DNA of 64,000 nt from Aporhodopirellula aestuarii (lineage in GTDB: Bacteria; Planctomycetota; Planctomycetia; Pirellulales; Pirellulaceae): the NCBI RefSeq assembly GCF_023701485.1, contig NZ_JAMQBK010000011.1, positions 1 to 64,000 of the forward strand. The letters are read 5' to 3'. Both the position numbers and the translations under genes were made by a program. The notes under the pieces were generated by a model. The model worked only from the letters and a program-made list of their open reading frames with translations, ran no database searches and was not told the DNA's origin. Position 1 is the first letter of the stretch, and the number at the start of each line of letters is the position of its first letter. Positions 17,605 through 26,775 of this stretch are shown one piece after another.

Positions 17605-20433
17605 ATGAATCTATTCGATACCTCTGGATTTCCTCCCCGTTGGTCGTGTGGTTGGGCGTGGGCCGAACAGCCCTGGGTTGGATGGATGCACATCCTTTCT
17701 GACTTGGTGATCTTTGCCGCGTACTTTGCAGTTCCAATCGTTGTGATGTATTTCGTGAGGCAACGCAATGATCTGAAATTCCCGCCCATCTTCTATGGGT
17801 TCTTGGGGTTGATTTTCTTTTCCTGCGGCACCGTTCACCTGGTCGAAGCGGGAATCTTTTGGTGGCCGGTTTACAAACTCTCGGCCGTGGCAAAGTTGGT
17901 TACGGCCGTATTCTCCGCCAGCGGTGTGGTTCTGCTTGCACGTGTTCTGCCCCTGGCATTGGAGCTCAAAAGTGGGGCGGCGTACGCCGCGCTGGTCGAC
18001 GACCGACGCAAGACCGAAGCGATGCTCAAGCGTGAACAGTTCCTGCTGGGGACGATGATGAAAACGGTGCCGGACCTGATTTACTTCAAGGACACCCACA
18101 GTCGCTTTACCCACGTCAGCGATTCGTTTGCAAGGTTCATGGGAGTGGATACTCCTGAATCGGTAGTTGGCAGAACCGACTACGACTACTTTCCGAAGGA
18201 TTTTGCGGACGAAACGCGCGCTGAGGAAGTCGAGCTGATGCGGACTCGTGAGCCTATGATCGGAAAGGAAGAACCCGAACGCTCAGCAGCTGGCGAACAG
18301 ATCTGGCTATCCAGTACCAAACTGCCGCTGCTCGATGAGTCAGGCGAAGTCATCGGACTCTTTGGTCTATCCCGTGACATCACCCCCCAAAAGCACGCTG
18401 CCGAAGTGATGGAAATTGCCAAGGAAGCGGCTGAGTCGGCGAGCCGCGCGAAAAGCGATTTTTTGGCCAATATGAGTCACGAAATACGCACCCCCATGAA
18501 TGCGATCATGGGCATGACTGAGTTGGTTCTGGATACCGACCTGACGCCGTCGCAGCATGACTTCCTTTCGATTGTCTACGAATCGGCTGAAACTCTGCTG
18601 TCGGTGATTAACGAAATCCTTGACTTCTCAAAAATCGAAGCCGGAAAGCTGGAACTGACTGCTGAGGACATCTCGTTACGAGACGAGGTCGGGAACACTC
18701 TCAAGAGTCTTGGGTTGCGAGCGCATACCAAGGGAATCGAGTTGGCGTGGCAGGTGCATGCTGACGTTCCCGAGCACTTTCTGGCGGACCCGGTGCGACT
18801 CCGACAGGTGTTGGTCAATCTGGTCGGGAACGCCATTAAGTTCACGTCCGAAGGGGAAGTGGTTGTTGAAGTCACGCTGGAGAAAATGCAGTCCGATGTT
18901 GCGCGACTTCACTTCATCGTCAGTGACACAGGTATTGGGATTGCTGAACACAAACTGGATTCCGTGTTTGATGCGTTTGAGCAAGCTGACCAGTCCACCA
19001 CGCGTCAGTTCGGCGGAACCGGGTTGGGGCTCGCGATCTCGAAGAAGATTATCCAAGCGATGAACGGTCGCATTTGGGTGGAAAGCACTCTCGGCAAGGG
19101 CAGCGAGTTCCATTTCATCGTGGAACTTCCATTGGGGGAAGTGCCTCCGGACGGGACCTCACTCGCGGATCTGGATCTCTCGAGAATTCCAGTGGTGATT
19201 GTGGATGACAACGCCACCAATCTTCGTATCTTGACCGAAGTTTTGCAAAGCTGGAACATGACTGTCCAAGCTGTCGCTAACGCGCCTGCCGCTTTGGAAG
19301 CGATTCACGAAACGCTCGCGTCCGAAGGCGAGTTGCCGCTATTGATCAGTGATTCCCAAATGCCTGGCATGGATGGTTTTACCCTCGCCGAGAAGATCCG
19401 AGCGAGTGATGAATTGCGAGAGACCGTGATCATCATATTGACATCGGGCGCCCATTCCAGTGATGCGATTCGGTGTCGTCAGCTAGGTATCAATGCCCAT
19501 ATGATGAAGCCGGCGAAACAATCTGAGTTGCAACAGGCGATCACACGCGTCCTTGGCCGACGGCCGTTGCCGAGTCGACCTGCGGCTGAAAAAGCAGGTC
19601 TTGATCGACCCGCCGGCCGATCGCTTCAGATCCTGGTCGTCGAAGACGGATACGCGAATCAGAAACTGGCCATGGCTCTGCTTGAAAAATGGGGGCACCA
19701 AACAACGCTCGCCGAAAACGGTCAACAGGCGGTCGATGCTTGGCGAACAGGTTCCTTCGACGTGATCTTGATGGACGTACAAATGCCAGTGATGGACGGG
19801 CTCACCGCGACTCGCACGATCCGTGATTTGGAGCGAGCGTCGCAGACCGGCAAGCACGTTCCGATCGTGGCGATGACAGCCCGGGCGATGAAGGGGGATC
19901 GCGAAAAATGCCTTGAGGTGGGCATGGATGACTACGTGACCAAGCCGATCCAACGCGAGGAATTACTCAACGTGTTGGAATCGCTCGTCTCATCCGGCAT
20001 TTTGTCAGAGCATGACGATGCGGAGCCAACCAGTGACACGGCGACGGGCCAAGGCATCGCTTCCGGCCAAGGCACCGCTTCCGGCGGTCTCATCGATTGG
20101 AACGTCGCGCGTAAAAACGTCCAAGGTGATGAGGAGATCCTGAAAGTGATCGTCGAAGCGGCGCTCGATGAATTTGCGAAACTCATGGCAGAGCTTACCG
20201 CGGCGATGGAAGCAGGTGACGCACCGACGGCGCTACGCTGTGCTCATACGCTCAAGAGCACCGCCAATACCTTTGGTGCCACGCTATTGCAGGAGTGCAG
20301 TTTGGCAATGGAAACCGACGCAAGATCAGGAGACTTGGATGGCGTCCGCGAACGGCAACCGGAAGCCGAACGGTTGTGCCAGCAGATTCTGATGGAACTG
20401 AAAGACCGCTTGGCGTCGATGGACTCGAACTAG
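17605..20433 (+). CDS. Hybrid sensor histidine kinase with ethylene-receptor-like sensor
   Basis: 942 residues, a full phosphorelay in one chain. Residues 25-115 form three membrane segments that resemble the ethylene-binding domain of plant ETR1 and cyanobacterial receptors: SDLVIFAAYFAVPIVVMYFV (Asp33, Tyr40, Pro44) and SCGTVHL (Cys74, His78, the copper ligands), then AKLVTAVFSASGVVLL. Next come a PAS domain (about 140-262), HisKA with SHEIRTP (His292), HATPase (N, G1 and G2 boxes 400-480), receiver 1 (Asp583 in ISDSQMPGMDG), receiver 2 (Asp724 in LMDVQMPVMDG) and an HPt domain with His881 in AHTLKST. There is no DNA-binding output, so a separate response regulator must take the phosphate. 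It is the only plus-strand gene in the first 31 kb and converges on the GH116 gene. Signal identity (ethylene or copper) is inferred. Confidence 0.93.
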   Translation: MNLFDTSGFPPRWSCGWAWAEQPWVGWMHILSDLVIFAAYFAVPIVVMYFVRQRNDLKFPPIFYGFLGLIFFSCGTVHLVEAGIFWWPVYKLSAVAKLVTAVFSASGVVLLARVLPLALELKSGAAYAALVDDRRKTEAMLKREQFLLGTMMKTVPDLIYFKDTHSRFTHVSDSFARFMGVDTPESVVGRTDYDYFPKDFADETRAEEVELMRTREPMIGKEEPERSAAGEQIWLSSTKLPLLDESGEVIGLFGLSRDITPQKHAAEVMEIAKEAAESASRAKSDFLANMSHEIRTPMNAIMGMTELVLDTDLTPSQHDFLSIVYESAETLLSVINEILDFSKIEAGKLELTAEDISLRDEVGNTLKSLGLRAHTKGIELAWQVHADVPEHFLADPVRLRQVLVNLVGNAIKFTSEGEVVVEVTLEKMQSDVARLHFIVSDTGIGIAEHKLDSVFDAFEQADQSTTRQFGGTGLGLAISKKIIQAMNGRIWVESTLGKGSEFHFIVELPLGEVPPDGTSLADLDLSRIPVVIVDDNATNLRILTEVLQSWNMTVQAVANAPAALEAIHETLASEGELPLLISDSQMPGMDGFTLAEKIRASDELRETVIIILTSGAHSSDAIRCRQLGINAHMMKPAKQSELQQAITRVLGRRPLPSRPAAEKAGLDRPAGRSLQILVVEDGYANQKLAMALLEKWGHQTTLAENGQQAVDAWRTGSFDVILMDVQMPVMDGLTATRTIRDLERASQTGKHVPIVAMTARAMKGDREKCLEVGMDDYVTKPIQREELLNVLESLVSSGILSEHDDAEPTSDTATGQGIASGQGTASGGLIDWNVARKNVQGDEEILKVIVEAALDEFAKLMAELTAAMEAGDAPTALRCAHTLKSTANTFGATLLQECSLAMETDARSGDLDGVRERQPEAERLCQQILMELKDRLASMDSN

Positions 20434-20505
20434 ATCACTACGTTCGCCAGAACGTGTCCCACCCTCTGGGGCCGGTGGCGACAGCAAAAGTCAAATCTCT
20501 TTCGT

Positions 20506-23500
20506 TCAAGCCAACTCAACGTCAATCTCCAGTTGCTGTCCGGCCGTTAAAGTGATCGCGCTTTCGAATTCCAAGGTCAGAGTGCTGCCATTCACTTCGA
20601 CGCGGGGCGTCACTGAATTGCCACCGCTCGTCACCCGGACGGACTGGGGAAGTTTGCTTTTGGTTGCGGCCATAGACACCTCGCTCAGGCGAAGCTGACC
20701 TTCCCGCAGATCCAGAGTCGCTTTGAGCTGGTTCGCCTCCTGAACCTGGGTATAAAGCCCATAGCCCTCGGCGACGGTAAAGAAGCTGGCGTGGTCTTCC
20801 GGATTTAAACGAGGCCGGAAGCCGATGATTCCCGCCGGTCCGTCGTATTGAAAGCCTTGCAAAGCAATCAAGGCTGACCAGACGCTAAGGGAACGGCCGT
20901 AGAATTTGCCACACTCATCGTCGCCGTAAGGATTGCCCGAGTATCCCCAGGCACCGTTCGCAAAATCGGAGACCCCTTCGGTCCGCAAGCGGCCGTTGTA
21001 GCGATCCGAGATCACCTTCAGGAGCATCAGGCCCTCATGCAGCATGCCGTTCTGAATCAAGGACACCGCGGCGCTGTATTCGAAACCGGTCATCACCTCG
21101 TCCCCGTATTTCATTCCGGGGATCGGCTGAGGGTTATTGGGCCACGTAATCATCTTCATGCCGCCATCATCGACTTCGCAGTACTGACGCGGCTTGAGCG
21201 ATTGACCATGGAAGTCGGCGAAGAAGTTGTGCTTCAGCAGAGCCTGCATCGCCTGGTGGGAGCGATCGGTTGGAAAGTTCCGATCAATGCCAACTTGATC
21301 GGCCCACCACTCGCCCAGGATCTGATCGATATGGCAACCGTCCAAATAGTCTTGGATTCGCTTCTCACCGACTTCTTGGATGTAGTATTCACCGTTCCAC
21401 AAACGGTCGTTTTGGAGCTTCTTGCCGGACTCGCGAATCCTGCGGTATTCCGCGGCGGCATCCGGTTCGCCCATCGTGTCTGCCATGCGTGCACCGGCTT
21501 CGAGGGAGGACAGATACAAGCTACCGATCCAGGACGAGCAGCCTGTCATATCTCCATCGAGCGTGTTGTGCTGAACGGTCTGCAGGAATCCGTCGCGTTT
21601 GGGGTTGTAATGATTGATGCCCCAATCGATCGCCTTCTTCACCTTCGGCCATTGTGACTTGAGCCAGCTTTCGTCTGTCGCGCAGAGATGCTCTCGGTAA
21701 GTGTTGAGGATTGTCCCAAAGTGACCATCGGCAGCTGAACTCTGATTGGTATGTCGATACGGCGTCAGACCGCTGGGCAGTTGCATCGAATAGTCTTGCT
21801 CACGCATTTTACGCCCAAGTTCAGGCAGAAGTCGTGCGTGAGCTTGAGCGTAGTGCCAAACGTGCGTGCAGTTGCCAGCACAGCATCCTTTTGTCGGATT
21901 GCAGCCCTCCCAAGCACCGAAGTAACCATCGGCGGCCCACCAACAAGTTTGGCTGCGCAGAACCGCCAGCTGCGAACTCATCCGATCCAACAACCACACC
22001 GGAAGTGTTGACTCGTAAAGTGTGTCGTGGAAAAGGCGGGTCCGAGCGATCAGCTCAGCCAGGTTTTCTTGCAGGTATTCCGCCAAACCGATTGCGTTTG
22101 GCCACCAATTGGTGTAGTTCTGGCCCGCGCGATTCCACTTGCCCCCCTTGGAGCCTCCTTCTCCTTCCAAATTCCTTCTGGCTTTGCCTTCGCCATGTCG
22201 GCCACCTTCGAAATACCACGTCAGTGCAAAAGTGACCGACTTAGTCTCGCCAGGAGCGAGCTCAAGCGGCACCGACAGCGCGCCGTTAACCGTTTTGCCA
22301 GCGGCGGAGATCTCTGACGTTGCAGGACCCTTACACGAGCCGTCTGCGTCAAAGGCACCATGTAATTCCTCCACGCTATCCCACGAGGCACAGCCCGATG
22401 CACCAACAGCCCGCGTCATCAGCACCATGTCCGATCCGGCTATTCCGCTGCGGGTCATGTGCAACAGTGTGGCATCGCCTTCTTGCTTGACGCGATTTTG
22501 GTTCTTGCCAAAGTTCCCGCCGTTGCCTTCGGCGTAGCCGAGTGCGTTCTTTTGTGCTGCCAGCACGTCAACCTTCACCGCGGACGGCGAAGGATTGGTA
22601 ACCGTTGCCGTATAAATCGCACAGGGAATCGCCGAGTTCTTCAGGTCCATCGGGATGAAGGGGTTGAAGACTTCCAACTCCACCTCCAGCGGCAACGCTG
22701 GTTCTTCAAATCGATATTTGGCAAGGGGATACTCGCCTTCGAATTTCAACGAAGACATCGCCGCAAAAGGACCGACCGATTCGGTTTGCAACGCGCGAAT
22801 CACTGGTTCGCCACCCGCGGTTTGAGCCCGCACCGCGAGAAAACTGTCAGCGATGCGTTCTTCCGAATAATTACAGGCGATCTGCCAAATGGCAGGTTCA
22901 GCTTTGCCGTTGAACTGAATGCCGCCGGCACCGATACCACCGACGGTGAAGTTGATCGCATCGAGATGCTCGCCTTCGTAGACGCGAGTTTTCCCCGGGG
23001 CGGTCAGCGCGGGGTCGCTTAGGATTGCCTGCGTCTTGCGAGCCCGGCGGGCGTTGCGTTCGGCCTCGACGCGAGCAACGATTTCCCCCGATTCTTTTAG
23101 ACGCTGCTCCCATCCTGCGGCCCGAAGATGGTTCTGGAAATCCGCCAATGTCAAACCCTCGGCGTAGCACGCGACTTCGTCGAGACAGACATCGGTTGAG
23201 CCCCAACCGTTTACTGTGGTCGATCCAAACGTCATGGTCGATTTGGCTGGCCCCCTGCGCGTGAATTCAAATGCACCGCCCACCAGGCTGCACTCGTAGC
23301 CATCCACATAGGCCCGCAGGTCGAGATCGAAACTGGTGATCCCCAAGTGGTACCACCGCCCCACTTCGATCGGCTGGTCGGTGGGCAGATTGATCGTGGT
23401 CAGCACATCCCCGTTGACGTTTTGATAGATCAGTGCGGATAGGTCGTTCTTGACCCCGACGATGTACCGCGCCTGTTGCCCGGCGGTTTGTGCAATGATC

Positions 23501-23916
23501 ACCGGATCTTCCACACCCTGCGGCGGCGAAGCGAGTTTGAAGAACAACTCCAGAGTCGCTGATCGGCCTCTCAGGTGATCGGTATTCTGCACCGCAACCG
23601 ATTGTTCTGGCATCAAACAAATCGCTTTGCCATCCACAACGCCCTCGGCAAACGAAGCTGAGCCCTGGCCTTTAGCGGGGGCCTTGCCCATGGCGTCGAC
23701 CAGATCGCCATCAAACTGCCAATAGCCACGCAACGACGCATGTGCCTTGACCGCGTCCGAATAGTTTGCCTGTTGCCCAGCGGCCAGCAGCGGACGGGTG
23801 CTCAACCCTGCAGTCAGAACGCTAGCGGCGACAAGGAATCGACGTCGGGACATGTCGAGATTGGAGTCGCAGCATACTGAGTCGTTCACGGAATCGTTGA
23901 GGACTTTGAGGTGCAT
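20506..23916 (-). CDS. Tat-exported LamG-GH116 fusion glycosidase
   Basis: 1136 residues. A twin-arginine signal (MSRRRFLVAASVL, 22-34) follows a 21-residue leader with CC. Residues about 60-245 form a LamG/concanavalin-like jelly roll (GYWQFDGDLVDAMG...DEVACYAEGLT). From about 310 the GH116 module begins (FTVGGIGAGGI); CCAGNCTHVWHYAQAHARL and GCHIDQILGEWWADQ are GH116 landmarks, the Asp of HIDQ matching the acid/base. GH116 enzymes act on beta-glucosides, beta-xylosides or related substrates with retention. The ATG at 23916 is chosen because the second GH116 here also has a Cys-rich leader before its Tat motif; an ATG at 23853 is the alternative. The carbohydrate-binding-like front domain is unusual for the family. 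Confidence 0.88.
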   Translation of the reverse strand: MHLKVLNDSVNDSVCCDSNLDMSRRRFLVAASVLTAGLSTRPLLAAGQQANYSDAVKAHASLRGYWQFDGDLVDAMGKAPAKGQGSASFAEGVVDGKAICLMPEQSVAVQNTDHLRGRSATLELFFKLASPPQGVEDPVIIAQTAGQQARYIVGVKNDLSALIYQNVNGDVLTTINLPTDQPIEVGRWYHLGITSFDLDLRAYVDGYECSLVGGAFEFTRRGPAKSTMTFGSTTVNGWGSTDVCLDEVACYAEGLTLADFQNHLRAAGWEQRLKESGEIVARVEAERNARRARKTQAILSDPALTAPGKTRVYEGEHLDAINFTVGGIGAGGIQFNGKAEPAIWQIACNYSEERIADSFLAVRAQTAGGEPVIRALQTESVGPFAAMSSLKFEGEYPLAKYRFEEPALPLEVELEVFNPFIPMDLKNSAIPCAIYTATVTNPSPSAVKVDVLAAQKNALGYAEGNGGNFGKNQNRVKQEGDATLLHMTRSGIAGSDMVLMTRAVGASGCASWDSVEELHGAFDADGSCKGPATSEISAAGKTVNGALSVPLELAPGETKSVTFALTWYFEGGRHGEGKARRNLEGEGGSKGGKWNRAGQNYTNWWPNAIGLAEYLQENLAELIARTRLFHDTLYESTLPVWLLDRMSSQLAVLRSQTCWWAADGYFGAWEGCNPTKGCCAGNCTHVWHYAQAHARLLPELGRKMREQDYSMQLPSGLTPYRHTNQSSAADGHFGTILNTYREHLCATDESWLKSQWPKVKKAIDWGINHYNPKRDGFLQTVQHNTLDGDMTGCSSWIGSLYLSSLEAGARMADTMGEPDAAAEYRRIRESGKKLQNDRLWNGEYYIQEVGEKRIQDYLDGCHIDQILGEWWADQVGIDRNFPTDRSHQAMQALLKHNFFADFHGQSLKPRQYCEVDDGGMKMITWPNNPQPIPGMKYGDEVMTGFEYSAAVSLIQNGMLHEGLMLLKVISDRYNGRLRTEGVSDFANGAWGYSGNPYGDDECGKFYGRSLSVWSALIALQGFQYDGPAGIIGFRPRLNPEDHASFFTVAEGYGLYTQVQEANQLKATLDLREGQLRLSEVSMAATKSKLPQSVRVTSGGNSVTPRVEVNGSTLTLEFESAITLTAGQQLEIDVELA

Positions 23917-23946
23917 GTTTCATTGCCAGGTTAGTAGATGTGGTGG

Positions 23947-24100
23947 ATTTCGCCAGGAATCCCGTGACGACAGATTTTGCGTGGTGGTTTTGCCAGAACT
24001 CCTGTGGCGTCTACGCGTTCCCGATATCTTGGAATTCTGGCGAGTCCCATGACGATTTCCTGCTGCTTGGGAACTCTGGCGAGTCCCACTACGATTTTTT
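23947..24100. repeat. Repeat family E cluster (CTGGCGAGTCCCA units)
   Basis: Two direct copies, GGAATTCTGGCGAGTCCCAT from 24031 and GAACTCTGGCGAGTCCCACT from 24071, each followed by ACGATTT. Decayed inverted partners (CGCCAGGAATCCCGTGACGA near 23951, TGCCAGAACTCCTGTGGCG near 23991) precede them. A further pair is at 26711-26775. Sits between the GH116 and beta-helix genes and overlaps the last codons of the latter. Confidence 0.65.
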
Positions 24101-26290
24101 GCGTTTTACATTCCTGGGCGTCTTTCCATTTTGCGGCTTAGTAGCCTTGTTGGGAACGTTCGCGGCGGGCTCGTAGGATGTTCGGCTCAACAGCCCACTC
24201 GGAAGCCCCGACACTTTGATTTCGGGAACGACGGAAATGGGGCTGTACTTCTTAGCAAACTGCTCCGCGCGGGCCATCGTTTTTGGAACATCGATACCGT
24301 AGGGCATCCAATCACTTCCTGCGGACCAGCCTTTGTCCCGATAGTCGTAGGCACCTCGATAGGTTCCCAGGTCCGTCACGCCTTCGGCGATCAATTTGGG
24401 GGTGGGGGCAACGCCACCTTCGACGATCCTATTGGATGGGACTAAATTCAGACCGCCCAAGTTTCCGTTCGTGAAGATCGTTGGCTGGAACCCGGTCAGA
24501 TTGCCCTGAATGTCTCCTCGATCTTTGACGCGGATGTATTTGCCTGTTTTCCTCTCCGGATGAAGGGTGCCTTTCGCTTTCGATTGATCAAATGGCCCCT
24601 TCTCGCTAGGCCCGACACTGTCCGCGAATCGATGCACTAGGTTGTTTAAGACATTCCAGTCATCAATCGGCGGGAAGCTCGTATCGTTGCTCACCATTTG
24701 TGGGTTGGATCCCTTTGGTTTCGAAACGACGTTTCTGATCAAATCGCAGGCTTCCTTGTTGCGATAGGAGGTGTTGTTGTAGACGTTGAATTTGCCGTAG
24801 CCTTCAATGCTCATTCCCCGCTTGCATGACCAAAAGACATTGTGATGCACCGTGAACTCTTCACCTGCTTGGTCGAGACGCACCCCGTTTCCCTTGACGT
24901 TGTGCACCCAGTTGTGGTGGAACTCGGTGTAGTGCTGGCTCATTTTCGGAAAGTATGCTCCCGATACGTCGCTGTTGTAGATCCCCGCATTGCAAATGTT
25001 GTTGTAGGACACATCAGGATTGCGGCTTTTTTCATAGTCGTCTTGAAAGCCAATCCGTATCGCGTCCGAACAGTTATTGAAGAACGTGTTGTGCGTCACG
25101 AGGTACGTGCCGCTGGCGCTGATGAAAAGCGGCACACTTTGAAAATTCCCATGGCGATTGTTTTCAGCGAAGACACAATTGCGGACATAGAGCAAGGAAC
25201 CCACCAAATTCAGGGCTGTATTATGGGCCCCAGCGAACAGGCAATCGTCGAAACCAATCCGCGTACCCGCAACGTGAATGGGCTTGGATGCTCGTTTGCC
25301 ATTGGGAGTATCGACAAAGAGAGGCTCTGCACCGATGTAGCTGAAGTGAACGTCGCGGAAGACGATCTGTTGATTGGCCGGGTTGGCCAACTTGACCGAG
25401 GTAGCCAAAAAATCGACGCCTACAATCGTTACCTCGGACAAAGCGTCTCCTTGGTAGATGGCATAGTCATTTGTCTTAATCAGAATATCTGCGGCATTGG
25501 GCTGCCTTCCCCCAGGGGCATGGAAATACAAGGTGCCGTCCTTCGCGAACCATTCACCTTCGCTGTCGAGCAAGTCGAGTGCTCCGGCGAGGAAGAACAT
25601 TCCTCGAACCCCCTTGGCTCCTTCGGCAATTGCCATCCGACCACGTTTTCCATCTTCTCCAGTGAACAGCCGGTTGTAGAAATTTGTGTCATCCCACAAC
25701 AGCGTCGTGCCATCAAATCCTTTGATCGCCCTGCTGTAGCAGCTGTTTCCTTTGGCGTAGCGAATGAAGCAATACGCGTCGGTCAAATCAAGATCCCGAA
25801 ATCCGGCAAAGGCTTTATGGTTCAGGGTCCCCAAGCCGGCTGCACCGCTGACCCACTTTTTGCCCCGGTTCCAGTTTTCTGACCACTGTATGTTTGGCCA
25901 ACGGGCCCAGGTCATCGGTTTGTTTTTGTAGAACAATTGTTTGGGATCCGTGCTGACATCGATCTTGTAGATGTTTCCCGAGTGCTTTTCGAAATTTCCC
26001 TGCAAGGGTTCTGCGCCGCTGAAGACCACCCTGCGTGGGTTCTTGGCCCCGATGGTGATTCCTGATTTCAGCTTAAGCGTACCGGTGTAGACGCCATCCA
26101 ACACCACCAGCGTGTCTCCGGCCTTCATTCTATCGATGGCATGTTGCACCATCTGGAATGGTTGAGCTTCGGAAGTTCCCGAGTTGGAATCACTGCCCAA
26201 GGGAGAAACGTAGAAAACATTCGCCAGTGCGGTGCCCCCGATGGCGATCGACGATGTGATCGTTAGAACGATCATCAATATTTTTGTCAT
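24089..26290 (-). CDS. Secreted right-handed beta-helix protein
   Basis: 733 residues with a signal peptide (about 1-23), then NVFYVSPLGSDSNSGTSEAQ, the opening common in secreted beta-helix proteins of the DUF1565/pectate-lyase-fold type. The middle (about 300-530) shows repeated short strands with Asn ladders (VSYNNICNAG, EFHHNWVHNVKGNGV, TVHHNVFWSC, NVYNNTSYRN), typical of a parallel beta-helix. It may be a polysaccharide lyase or a glycosidase; I cannot assign a family or catalytic residues. Position between two GH116 genes on the same strand suggests a role on the same glycan. Confidence 0.85.
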   Translation of the reverse strand: MTKILMIVLTITSSIAIGGTALANVFYVSPLGSDSNSGTSEAQPFQMVQHAIDRMKAGDTLVVLDGVYTGTLKLKSGITIGAKNPRRVVFSGAEPLQGNFEKHSGNIYKIDVSTDPKQLFYKNKPMTWARWPNIQWSENWNRGKKWVSGAAGLGTLNHKAFAGFRDLDLTDAYCFIRYAKGNSCYSRAIKGFDGTTLLWDDTNFYNRLFTGEDGKRGRMAIAEGAKGVRGMFFLAGALDLLDSEGEWFAKDGTLYFHAPGGRQPNAADILIKTNDYAIYQGDALSEVTIVGVDFLATSVKLANPANQQIVFRDVHFSYIGAEPLFVDTPNGKRASKPIHVAGTRIGFDDCLFAGAHNTALNLVGSLLYVRNCVFAENNRHGNFQSVPLFISASGTYLVTHNTFFNNCSDAIRIGFQDDYEKSRNPDVSYNNICNAGIYNSDVSGAYFPKMSQHYTEFHHNWVHNVKGNGVRLDQAGEEFTVHHNVFWSCKRGMSIEGYGKFNVYNNTSYRNKEACDLIRNVVSKPKGSNPQMVSNDTSFPPIDDWNVLNNLVHRFADSVGPSEKGPFDQSKAKGTLHPERKTGKYIRVKDRGDIQGNLTGFQPTIFTNGNLGGLNLVPSNRIVEGGVAPTPKLIAEGVTDLGTYRGAYDYRDKGWSAGSDWMPYGIDVPKTMARAEQFAKKYSPISVVPEIKVSGLPSGLLSRTSYEPAANVPNKATKPQNGKTPRNVKRKKS

Positions 26291-26775
26291 TCTCCTGGTC
26301 GCCTAGTTAATTGTCTTTGGTGTGGGATGTGCTGGAATCGCTTTGCCGCAAGGGACTTCAAAAGGTCCCTAGGAATGATTTTGGTGATTTCGCATAAGTC
26401 GTTTGGTGTTAGCACCGGTTGTACGTTGGATCCGCGGCCGACGGTCTGTTGATTTGATCGAGATTCGAGATTGAACGAACAATTCATTACCCGAGGCGTG
26501 AATATGGCCGTTGGCCAAATGATGCCGTGTTTCGATGTACTCCAGGGGCGTTGCTCCTGGCTATGATGACAATGGCCTTTGGCCAAGAATCATTGTGGCA
26601 AAAAACGCAACTTCTAAACTCATGCTTCGCGTTAATATATTAGCAGCCCGCTGACGCCAAATCGATTGATAAGATGAAAGACTCCTGCTGACTTGTTTAC
26701 CGTAGCGGACGTCGCCAGACTTCCTTGTGCCGTTTCGATGTTAACGGAATTCGGGCGAATCCCACGACGCTATTT
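26291..26775. other. Gene-free stretch with repeats of families D and E
   Basis: Upstream region of the beta-helix gene. 26499-26596 carries a solo copy of the transposase-linked repeat (ATATGGCCGTTGGCCAA, then CCAGGGGCGTTGCTCCTGG and TGGCCTTTGGCCA), 4.5 kb from the transposase-centred cluster. 26711-26775 carries an inverted E pair (GTCGCCAGACTTCC and GGAATTCGGGCGAATCCCAC). No gene is seen. Confidence 0.6.
26499..26596. repeat. Solo copy of transposase-linked repeat family D
   Basis: Contains TATGGCC-GTT-GGCCAA, CCAGGGGC-GTT-GCTCCTGG and TGGCC-TTT-GGCCA hairpins in the same order as in the cluster at 31085-32205 but shorter. This fits transposase-mobilised REP units. Confidence 0.7.

Noticed and set aside
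24842-25882. 346-residue plus-strand open frame opposite the beta-helix gene
   Set aside because: Antisense to a convincing secreted protein and without recognisable domains.
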